Shown here in pieces: positions 22,662 through 31,077 of a DNA stretch of 64,000 nt. The position numbers and the translations under genes are program-made. The notes below the pieces were generated by a model that had not been told where the DNA came from, made no database searches, and was given only the letters and a program-made list of their open reading frames with translations. Position 1 is the stretch's first letter; each line of letters starts with the position of its first letter. This DNA is from Puccinellia tenuiflora (Eukaryota > Streptophyta > Magnoliopsida > Poales > Poaceae): NCBI GenBank assembly GCA_012064385.1, contig QRDG01000349.1, forward strand, positions 564,583 through 628,582. Direction: 5' to 3'.

Positions 22662-23339
22662 GTGAGCGGTCAAGGCTCATGTCTTGTCCCTACAATCACG
22701 GGGCAGGCGTCCTGCCACAAGCACGATGGGACGCATTGCCTAACCCTTGACTCGGAGGCCACGGTATGGGGAGTCAGGTCTCCATGCTGCTGACCGAAGC
22801 GGTACGAGGGAGCAGTGCACAGGAGTTGATAGATTGGACATGCCACGTAGGGGTGACCGAAGCAGTCAGAGGCCCGGACGTGGCCACAATGTTGCATAGT
22901 GCTGCATATGCCAGCACCAACGTCGTCCCTAACTTGTGCCCTGGGCTTCCCTTTATAAGGAGCACCAGGGGCTCCTCTTACGGGGACGATCCCAGACGAC
23001 CCTTAGCCTCACGCGCATACATTCTAGACACTTTCCACCAGAGCCAACAAGGAGCCAGGGAGCCTCCCCAAGACTTGGTAGAGAGCCTTTAGTTCATAGT
23101 TCTTCTCATACAGCTCAAGGAGCGTTGTGTAGCTCGAGTGTGATCCAACATATATAAGCAAACAAGTAGGAGTAGGGGTTTTATCTCCTCACGAGAGCCC
23201 TGAACCTGGGTAAAACCGTGTGTGTGTGTGTGTGTTTCTGTGTGCGTCTCTACACGCGCTAACCCTCCCCGGTGCCTCCAGCGTCCATCGGCCCCAAGTT
23301 AAGCCTACCTATGGCATCTGTCCGTGCACCACCACGACA
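22662..23339 (+). repeat. Element 3 5' LTR, first ~260 bases missing
   Basis: Matches 36199-36872 from GTGAGCGGTCAAGGCTCATG onwards. It ends ACCACGACA directly before the primer site. It contains a (GT)n run near 23218-23235 and a TTTATAAGG promoter motif near 22952. Confidence 0.92.
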
Positions 23340-23341
23340 GT

Positions 23342-23359
23342 TGGCGCCCACCGTGGGGC
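23342..23359 (+). other. Element 3 primer binding site, tRNA-Lys type
   Basis: TGGCGCCCACCGTGGGGC is the exact complement of the 3' end of plant tRNA-Lys(CUU), which ends GCCCCACGGTGGGCGCCA. It starts two bases after the LTR. Confidence 0.85.
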
Positions 23360-23671
23360 CAGCAGCGACGCTGGCTGGTGTGTTCATTCGGACGGGTTCC
23401 TTCATCGCCTCAGGCGAGCGCGTTCTCTGTGACCTTGTCCACAGGTTCGGCTCGCTCAGCGTCGTCAGCGACAACGCGGGCTGTTTCGGCAGCAGGCCAC
23501 TGTCCCGGAACGGTTGCCTCATCGAGTTCGGCTCGCTCACCATCTACATTGCCACCGAGGTTCCCTGTAGATTTCCCGAGGGGGTGCAGGTTGCTGCGGA
23601 TCCTCCCGCAGTCTGCGCAGCTCGCAGCTCGCGGCCGGCGTACCGCTCGCCCCGCTAGTTGCGCGGAGGTC

Positions 23672-25990
23672 ATGATGACCGCTCCCGTCGTTGGTGCCGG
23701 CGGAGCCACGACTGGGGAGGCCGAGGTCAGCACCAGGTCTACCAGGACGGCGCGTCCGCCGCTGGAGAGGCCGGAAAACCGTCAGGCGCAGGTCGGTACA
23801 TCTGGTGTGCCGGTGACGCCGAGTCCTCTTCAGGACACGATCGAGAAGTTGGCCACCCCTGTGGCTCCAAGCGCAGATGCTGCTCTGGCTCAGGCTGAGC
23901 TGGAGGAGCAGCGCAAGAGCTTACTCCAGGAGGCTTTGGAGGTAGCCCGAGTCAGGCAAGATTTTGACATCTCTCTCCGTGAGTATAACAAGGCTCATGG
24001 TTTCACTACAGTAGCAAATCCTGTTAGTCGCATAGATGAGGTGCGTGCCCGAGGTAGAGACCTCAATGCCGAGATTGCTAGAGATGGTAGAGCCAAATCT
24101 AGTAGAACTGCTAGTCATGTGTCGGCGGATAGGCCGAAGTACATCACTCCTGCCAAGAACCTTAGAGCTGCAGAGGTAGCCGCAGCCGAGTTACCCAACT
24201 TATCCGGTGAAGCTTGTCGTAGGCAGCAGGACCGGGTAAACGAGTTGGTAGCTATCGCCAACCATCAGAACGAAGCTTTCCGGAATGCAAACCCGGATGT
24301 AGGTGGATCCCGGTACATTCACTCGAATGGTGGTGCCGGTGGCGTGTCCAAGGGACAGGCCTCATCGCCGTATGTCGGCGGAAGTCGTGACCGGAGTGTA
24401 AACTCTGGTAAAAACAAACAGCTGCAGGCGTATGATCCAGTATACGCCGGAAAGCAGATAGCCGGGCAAGGGCATGCCGGTCAGGGAGCCCCTGGACCCG
24501 CTCCGGGCAGGCAAGGAGTTAGTCGGGTTAACCCGGCAAATCAGGGTCAGCCACCTCGGTATCCGGCACCTAATCCACCTCGGCAACGACAGGGTGCCGG
24601 GTATGCTGAACAGGTCGCTGACCGATACGATGATGGTTACCCGGCCATGGAGCATGCCGGGTACACAAGATTCAGGGACCTGGCGACCGAGGGTGCACTC
24701 GGTGCTAGGCTGGGAAATCGCCAGCTGCCAGCACATGATGTCCGTAACAAGCTTGACAGAATTTATCTGTCTGAACTCCTGGAGGAGCAAGGCCCACTGG
24801 GTCCTGCATGTTTTGGACCCCGGATAATGAAGCAGGCACCGGTGCCGAACTTCCAGCTTCCCCGGGGTGCCAAGACGTATGACGGTAGTACCAAGCCGGA
24901 GGACTGGCTGACAGATTATGTCACTGCGGTACACATCGCTGGTGGCAGCCGCCGATGGGCAGTGCGGTATGTGCCGCAGATGCTAGAGGGACCAGCCCGG
25001 ATCTGGCTGAATAACCTGGAGGAGAACAGTATTGATTGCTGGCTGGACTTCTCTGATGCTTTCGTCAGCAACTTCTCCAGCACCTACAAGAGGCCGAATC
25101 GCCCTCAGCAGCTGTCCATGTGTCGGCAGAGGGAAGATGAAACTGACCGGGAATATCTGACCCGGTGGAGTACAATCCGCAACTCCTATGAAGGAGTGAT
25201 CGAGTCGCAGGCCATCGCATGGTTTGCACAAGGGTGCCGACACGGCTCCATGCTTTGGCAGAGACTCCAGAGAGAGATGCCGGCCACCTTGGCCGAGACA
25301 ATGGCAATAGCGGACAGCTATGCCCTGGGTGACCCGACACAGCCTTTACTGGCCCAGGTCGACTCGGGCAGGAGATATCCCGCTCAGGACCGGGACAGAT
25401 CGGGCAGGCGTAGCGATCGCCCGGATAACCGCAACAAGAGGAGAGATGACTGGCCGGACTACCGGTATGGGTCGGATCAGGTCGCCACTGTCGACCAAGA
25501 TCAACTGGATGCCGGCAGCAGCCAGCGTCGGAAAAATGATGGTCCCTCGTGGGGCCAAAACTCAGAAGAAAAGAGGTCGTGGAACGGCGAGAAAAAGTCG
25601 TGGAACGGCGAGAAGAGGCCGTGGAATGGCGAGAGGAAGCCATGGAATGGTGACAAGAAACAGTGGGATGACAAGGAGAGATACACCTATGAGAAGATAT
25701 TGGATGGCCCCTGCAGCTTCCACACCAAGCATCCCAGCAGACCGGCTCAACACATGACCCGAAACTGCAGTTGGTATCAGCGCAAACCGGTGAAAGCTGG
25801 TCCGGCATCCCGACCTGCACCTCTCACGGGTGCAAACACTGAGCCTCTAAATACCCAGCAGAGGCCGGAAAATGTCAACCAGGTGGCCAACAACAACAAC
25901 AACAACAACTACTACTACAACTACTACTACTACAACAGCAACAACAATGCAGGCCCGAGTCGGCAGAATGAATACCGAGAGCCCCACTAG
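23672..25990 (+). CDS. gag: Element 3 Gag, near full length
   Basis: From the ATG at 23672 (the frame is open further upstream through the primer site) 772 codons are uninterrupted to TAG 25988-25990. Residue numbers are from 23672. The N-terminus has a coiled-coil-like segment (QAELEEQRKSLLQEALEVAR). A Gly/Pro/Gln-rich middle follows. The Gag core is at about residues 390-560, with WLNNLEENSIDCWLDFSDAF and CRQREDETDREYLTRW. Near residue 630 lie four or five WNGEKK-type heptads, then a zinc knuckle of form C-X2-H-X9-H-X4-C (CSFH...HMTRNC), and last a run of Asn then Tyr residues. Protease follows in the same frame after the TAG, where Gln is plausible. The start codon is uncertain. Confidence 0.85.
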   Translation: MMTAPVVGAGGATTGEAEVSTRSTRTARPPLERPENRQAQVGTSGVPVTPSPLQDTIEKLATPVAPSADAALAQAELEEQRKSLLQEALEVARVRQDFDISLREYNKAHGFTTVANPVSRIDEVRARGRDLNAEIARDGRAKSSRTASHVSADRPKYITPAKNLRAAEVAAAELPNLSGEACRRQQDRVNELVAIANHQNEAFRNANPDVGGSRYIHSNGGAGGVSKGQASSPYVGGSRDRSVNSGKNKQLQAYDPVYAGKQIAGQGHAGQGAPGPAPGRQGVSRVNPANQGQPPRYPAPNPPRQRQGAGYAEQVADRYDDGYPAMEHAGYTRFRDLATEGALGARLGNRQLPAHDVRNKLDRIYLSELLEEQGPLGPACFGPRIMKQAPVPNFQLPRGAKTYDGSTKPEDWLTDYVTAVHIAGGSRRWAVRYVPQMLEGPARIWLNNLEENSIDCWLDFSDAFVSNFSSTYKRPNRPQQLSMCRQREDETDREYLTRWSTIRNSYEGVIESQAIAWFAQGCRHGSMLWQRLQREMPATLAETMAIADSYALGDPTQPLLAQVDSGRRYPAQDRDRSGRRSDRPDNRNKRRDDWPDYRYGSDQVATVDQDQLDAGSSQRRKNDGPSWGQNSEEKRSWNGEKKSWNGEKRPWNGERKPWNGDKKQWDDKERYTYEKILDGPCSFHTKHPSRPAQHMTRNCSWYQRKPVKAGPASRPAPLTGANTEPLNTQQRPENVNQVANNNNNNNYYYNYYYYNSNNNAGPSRQNEYREPH
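25562..25668 (+). repeat. 21-bp repeats encoding heptads in Gag
   Basis: Four to five head-to-tail units of about 21 bases encode SWNGEKK/PWNGERK-type heptads. The reading frame is preserved through all units. Confidence 0.85.
25886..25955 (+). repeat. AAC/TAC trinucleotide tract in Gag tail
   Basis: Runs of AAC then TAC encode poly-Asn followed by poly-Tyr with Asn/Ser interruptions. Confidence 0.9.
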
Positions 25991-26809
25991 AGCTACATGG
26001 CCTTTGTGACCGAGCCGACGGACAAGCAGAGCCTGAACCGGCGTGCGATGGAGGTCAACACGGTCATGCCGGCCGTGCCAAAGTTCATGTACTGGTCCGA
26101 GGATCAGATCAGCTGGAGCATCAATGACCATCCCAAGGTCATGCCCAATCCAGGAGGTTATGCTTTGGTGGTGGATCCGACACTCGTCAGGCCCAACATC
26201 AATGTCAGGTTCACCCGAGTTCTCGTTGACAACGGGAGCAGCATCAACATTATGTACCGAGACACCATGGTCAAACTCGGAATAACCGAGAATATGATGC
26301 AGCCAAGCAGAACCACCTTCCATGGTATTGTGTCGGGTTTCTCGCATGCACCCATGGGCACCGTTTGGGTCGACGTCGCCTTCGGTGACAAAAGCAACTG
26401 CCGAACTGAGAGTCTGCTGTTTGAGGTCGTGGACCTCGAAAGCCCGTATCATGCCTTACTCGGTAGGCCAGCACTCGCCAAGTTCATGGTGTCCACTCAT
26501 GTGGCATATCTGAAGATGAAAATGCCGGGTCCAAATGGTGTCATCACCATCTCGGGTGACTACAAGCGCTCCATGGAGTGTGCCTCGGCTGGGTCACTTC
26601 TGGCTGAGTCACTGGTGATCGCTGCAGATAAGAAGAGAATCCATGAGGTGGTGGCTCTGGCCCAATCCGCTCAACTCGGTATGCCGAGTCTGGCTAACCC
26701 GGAGCAGACCGCAACCTTCCAGGCGGCAAAGGAGTCCAAGAAAATCGGCATCGATAAGTCTAACCCGGACCATACCGTCATCATCGGTGCCGGGTTGGAC
26801 AACAAATAG
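25991..26809 (+). CDS. Element 3 protease
   Basis: Open from the Gag stop to TAG 26807-26809. The aspartic protease motif VLVDNGSSINIMYRD is at about 26219-26263, and the second conserved segment HALLGRPALAKFM lies near 26450. The first residues (SYMAFVTEPTD) continue the Gag frame, so Gag and protease would be one polyprotein if the TAG at 25988 were read through or is a mutated CAG. The TAG ending this segment lies at the protease-RT boundary, exactly as in element 2. Confidence 0.85.
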   Translation, partial: SYMAFVTEPTDKQSLNRRAMEVNTVMPAVPKFMYWSEDQISWSINDHPKVMPNPGGYALVVDPTLVRPNINVRFTRVLVDNGSSINIMYRDTMVKLGITENMMQPSRTTFHGIVSGFSHAPMGTVWVDVAFGDKSNCRTESLLFEVVDLESPYHALLGRPALAKFMVSTHVAYLKMKMPGPNGVITISGDYKRSMECASAGSLLAESLVIAADKKRIHEVVALAQSAQLGMPSLANPEQTATFQAAKESKKIGIDKSNPDHTVIIGAGLDNK

Positions 26810-29195
26810 GAAAGCGAGCTCATCCACTTCCTCCGTGAGAATCGGGATATCTTTGCATGGTCCAGTCAGGACCTGCCGGGTGTTCCGAGGGAGTTGACTG
26901 AGCACTCCTTACATGTCAGGCCTGATGCTAGGCCAGTGAAGCAACCTATGCGGCGTCTAGCCAAAGAGAGAAGAAAGGCGGTGGGTGACGAGTTGGCCAA
27001 ACTACTCGCATCAAACGCCATCGTGGAAGTGAAATACCCGGACTGGTTGGCTAACCTGGTCCTGGTAGAAAAGAAGAAGGATGATCCGAATGCGGCCACT
27101 GTCTGGCGCATGTGTGTCGATTACACCCATCTGAACAAGGCATGTCCGAAAGATCCATTCCCTTTGCCCCGGATCGATCAAGTGATCGACTCCACGGCCG
27201 GGTGTGAACTGCTATCATTTGTAGATGCGTACTCTGGTTTTCACCAGATACCATTGAACCCCTCTGATCAAATAAAGACTGCCTTTATCACCCCATACGG
27301 GGCTTATTGCTATCGTGTCATGTGCTTTGGTCTGAGAAATGCTGGCGCTACCTACCAGCGCTGTATGCAAAAATGTTTGCATGATCAGATAGGAAAAAAT
27401 GTGCAGGTGTATGTCGACGACATAGTCATCAAAACTAAAGAAAAACATACCTTGTTGGATGATCTCAAAGAGACATTCGCAAACCTACGAAAATTCTGGC
27501 TAAACCTTAACCCGGATAAATGTACATTCGGAGTGCCGGCAGGCAAGTTACTCGGTTTCCTCGTGTCAAGCCGAGGTATCGAGGCGAACCCGACTAAAAT
27601 CCGGGCAATAGAAAACATGAAACTACCGTCTTAGGGATGTCCAGAAGTTCACAGGTTGCCTGGCCTCCCTGAGTTGTTTCTTAGGTCGGTTGGGAGAAAA
27701 GGCTTTGCCTTTGTACCAATTAATGAAAAAACTAGATAAGTTTAGCTGGAATCCGCAAGCGGATGCGGCATTCCGCGAGCTGAAAATGATTTTGGCTACT
27801 GCGTCGCTATTGGCTTCACCACTACTGAGAGAGCCCATGTTGCTCTACATTGCAGCCACTAACCGAGTCGTTAGTGTTGTAATGGTGGTAGAGCGAGAGG
27901 AAAAGGGAACTACAGTGCAGAGACCGGTGTATTACCTGAGTGAGGTGCTTTCCACATCAAAACAAAACTACCCTCACTACCAGAAAATGACTTATGGTGT
28001 CTACATGGCGGCCAAAAAACTGAAGCATTACTTCCAGGAGCATCCTATAACTGTCATAAGTGTGGCCCCTATGTCGGAAATCCTCAGCAACAAGGATGCC
28101 AGTGGCCGAGTCGCCAAGTGGGCTATCGAACTCGCGGCTTACGCGCCGCAATATGCGAGAAGAGATACCATCAAATCCCAAGCAGTGGCTGATTTCTTCG
28201 TCGATTGGGCTGAGATGCAATATGAACCATCTCTGTCGGACTCCAATTACTGGAGAATGTATTTTGATGGATCAGGATCCAAAGTAAAAGAGGGCCTGGG
28301 AGCCGGCGTGATTCTCACCTCGCCAAAGCGAGACCAGTTGAAATATGTTCTGCAAGTCCACTTCGCGATATCTAACAATGTCGCAGAGTATGAAGCTCTG
28401 ATCCATGGACTCAAAGTGGCCAAGGAAATCGGAATTCGCCGGATCATATGTTATGGTGACTCAGATCTGGTGATTCAGCAAACATCAGGCAACTGGGATG
28501 CACTGGATGCCAACATGGCGGCATACCGGTTCCATGTGCAGAAGATCTCCGGATATTTTGATGGTTGCGAGTTCACTCACATTCGGTGAACAGATAATGA
28601 AAGCGCTGACATGTTGTCCAAGATCGGGTCATATCGGCAGGCCATTCCCCCTGAAGTGTCGTTGGAGCATCTTCACAAGCCATCAATCAAGCCCTCACCC
28701 GAGTCTGAATCGATATTCATCCCGGGTAATCCGGAACCCGACGTCGTCCCGATGGACGTAGATGTCGGGAACAAGCTGCAGGACTCGGGGACTGCTACGC
28801 AGGACCCGGGGACTTCCATGGATGTCGAATACATTCAGCAAGATTCGGCGATGGTGCTGGAAAATTGGAAAGCCGCTTGGCGGAACTCGGGGACTCCTTG
28901 GGAGGACTCGGGGACTCGCCAGCCTATATCGGGCGTGGTAATGTCAGTTGATGCAATGGAAATCGACGAGCCTGTACTCGGCACTCGCCCGGTACCGGCA
29001 TGGGCACAACCCATCATGACATTCATGTTGGACGGCAGTCTACCGAGTGATGAGGTCTCGGCCAGACAGATACAGAGACGATCCAAATCCTTCACCATCA
29101 TCAATCAGGAGTTGTACAAGAGAAGTGTGACCACTGTGCTTCAGCGCTGTGTCGAACCAGAAGAGGGGGAAAGGATTCTCCGAGATATCCATTAG
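26810..29195 (+). pseudogene. Element 3 reverse transcriptase, RNase H and second RNase H
   Basis: RT motifs: LHVRPDARPVKQ, WRMCVDYTHLNKACPKDPF, LLSFVDAYSGFHQI, FGLRNAGATYQRCMQ and catalytic YVDD at about 27408-27419. A frameshift near 27632 (after NMKLPS) separates RT from RNase H, which runs open from about 27640. The second RNase H is at about 28250-28640 with DGSGSK, AEYEAL, DSDLVIQQ and a TGA at 28587-28589 (HIR, Arg expected next) before NESADML. A linker with several ACTCGGGGACT copies follows. TAG 29193-29195 precedes integrase. All catalytic residues visible are kept; four lesions break the polyprotein. Confidence 0.88.
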
Positions 29196-30266
29196 GGAGA
29201 GTGCGGTCATCACGCATCTTCCAGAGCTATAGTGGCTAAGGCATTCCGGTATGGGTTTTACTGGCCCAGTGCTTTGCAGCAGGCAGAGGACATTGTCCGG
29301 AAATGTGAAGGATGCCAGAGGTTTGCCCACAAAATTCATATGCCGGCGTCAGCTCTCAAAACTATCCCCATCACTTGGCCATTTGCAGTGTGGTGTCTGG
29401 ATATGGTGGGACCGTTCAAGCCAGCCCGAGGTAACATGACTCACATCCTGGTGATGGTGGACAAGTTCACCAAATGGATTGAGGTAAAGCCAATAAGAAA
29501 GTGCGATGGCCGCACAGCTGTATCATTCCTAAAGGATATTATCCTAAGGTATGGCCATCCGCATAGCATTATAACGGATAATGGCACCAACTTCGCCGAG
29601 GGAGCCTTTGCCCGGTTTTGCCAGGAAAAGAGAATCCGGCTAGACTTGGCATCGGTTGCACATCCGCAGTCCAATGGACAAGTGGAAAGATCAAATGCAC
29701 TGGTCTTATCCGGCATAAAACCCCGGTTAATTGAGCCACTGCTACGTGCTCCGGGATGTTGGCTGGATGAGATCCCGGCGGTATTGTGGAGTCTAAGGAC
29801 TACACCGAATCGCTCCACTGGCTATACGCCATTCTTCCTGGTCTATGGAGCAGAGGCAGTTCTGCCAACCGACATAGAGCATGACTCGCCAAGAGTCGCA
29901 TTATACACCGAGTCTGAGGCAAAGGAAGCCCGGGAAAATGATGTCGATCTGCTCGAGGAAGCACGAGAGTTGGCCTTGTCCAAATCAGCGATATATCAGC
30001 AGAATCTCCGACGCTACCATAGCCGGAAAGTAAATCCTCGCAAGTTCCGAGAAGGGGACCTGGTCCTTAGGCTTGTGCAGCGCACCGCTGGGATGCACAA
30101 GTTATCACCTCCTTGGGAAGGGCCATTTATTGTGAGCAAGGCTCTGAACAATGATGCATATTATCTTATAGATGCTCAGGCGCAGGTGAAGAACAGGATG
30201 GACAGATCCGGAGAGGAGACCAAACGACCTTGGAATGTAGCTCTTCTTCGCCCTTTTTACTCTTAA
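29196..30266 (+). CDS. Element 3 integrase
   Basis: Open reading from the TAG at 29193 to TAA at 30264. The zinc finger is complete: GHHASSRAIVAKAF and CEGCQRF. The catalytic triad is present: Asp in LDMVGP, Asp in TDNGTNF, Glu in NGQVERSN. The C-terminal FREGDLVLRLVQ ... WEGPFIVSKAL resembles the GPY/F module; the protein ends NVALLRPFYS. A true start is not expected because this is the end of the Pol polyprotein. Confidence 0.9.
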   Translation, partial: GECGHHASSRAIVAKAFRYGFYWPSALQQAEDIVRKCEGCQRFAHKIHMPASALKTIPITWPFAVWCLDMVGPFKPARGNMTHILVMVDKFTKWIEVKPIRKCDGRTAVSFLKDIILRYGHPHSIITDNGTNFAEGAFARFCQEKRIRLDLASVAHPQSNGQVERSNALVLSGIKPRLIEPLLRAPGCWLDEIPAVLWSLRTTPNRSTGYTPFFLVYGAEAVLPTDIEHDSPRVALYTESEAKEARENDVDLLEEARELALSKSAIYQQNLRRYHSRKVNPRKFREGDLVLRLVQRTAGMHKLSPPWEGPFIVSKALNNDAYYLIDAQAQVKNRMDRSGEETKRPWNVALLRPFYS

Positions 30267-31077
30267 GGACTCACTGTATGTATCTCGAAACTCTGAAATG
30301 AAATGTCGGCACCCCGAAAAAAGACTCGGGGACATGCCTTGCTGTGAAATCTGTGTTTATCTGCATGTTTATCTCTGTTTCCTGTATGACGGATGGCTCC
30401 AAAAATCGTATCTCCATGTTGTAAGTATTGTATGCTATATCTTTGTAATTTTGTGACCCGAATGCCAAAGAAACAAAAATGGTAGGCAAGGGCAGAGATT
30501 GCAAGATGCAGTAAACAAGAAATCAAACTCGGGGACTCGGTCCAAGAGCAATTCGGTTTCCTTTTCGTTTTTATGTCGGATGGCTCTAGACCGTATCTCA
30601 AAGTTTAGAGTATTGTATACTAAGTTTTGCTGTCTCGTGACTCGACTGTCAAACACCGAAAAAAGGTAGACAAGAGCTGGGATTGCACCACTTAGTACAC
30701 AAGAAAACAAACTCGGGAGCTTGGCCCAAGCGCGATTCGGCATAAGCCGTTTGTTAATCATATGCTTAGTTCTTTATCCTATATGTCGGATGATTTTGAG
30801 CCATATCTCAAAGTTTTTTAGTACTGTATGCCGTATCTCGGTAATCTTGTGACTCGACTGTCGAGCACCGAAAAATGGTAGACAAGAGCAAAGGTTGCAA
30901 AGTATGGTAAACAAGAAAATGAACTCGGGGACTCGGTTCAGGATGATCCGGCATACTGCTAACCATGCTAAAAATGTGCAAAGTAAAGTACCAAATGCCA
31001 ACAATAAAAGCCAAAGATTTATATTACATATGCACCCGGCATCCCGGGGATTTAACGGATTGAGTTTTTTGATAAGT
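30267..31077 (+). repeat. Element 3 convergent intergenic region with three ~185-bp direct repeats
   Basis: Three diverged units at about 30384-30565, 30570-30750 and 30782-30955 each contain a GTCGGATG-like start, CGTATCTC-like sequence, a TGTGACYCGA motif, GGTAGRCAAG and AACTCGGG(G)A. The region separates the end of integrase from the end of the antisense gene. No gene seen. Confidence 0.8.

Noticed and set aside
23272..23658. 129-codon frame spanning the element 3 LTR end and primer site
   Set aside because: It crosses the primer site and stops before Gag. It could be a shifted Gag N-terminus but no motif supports it.
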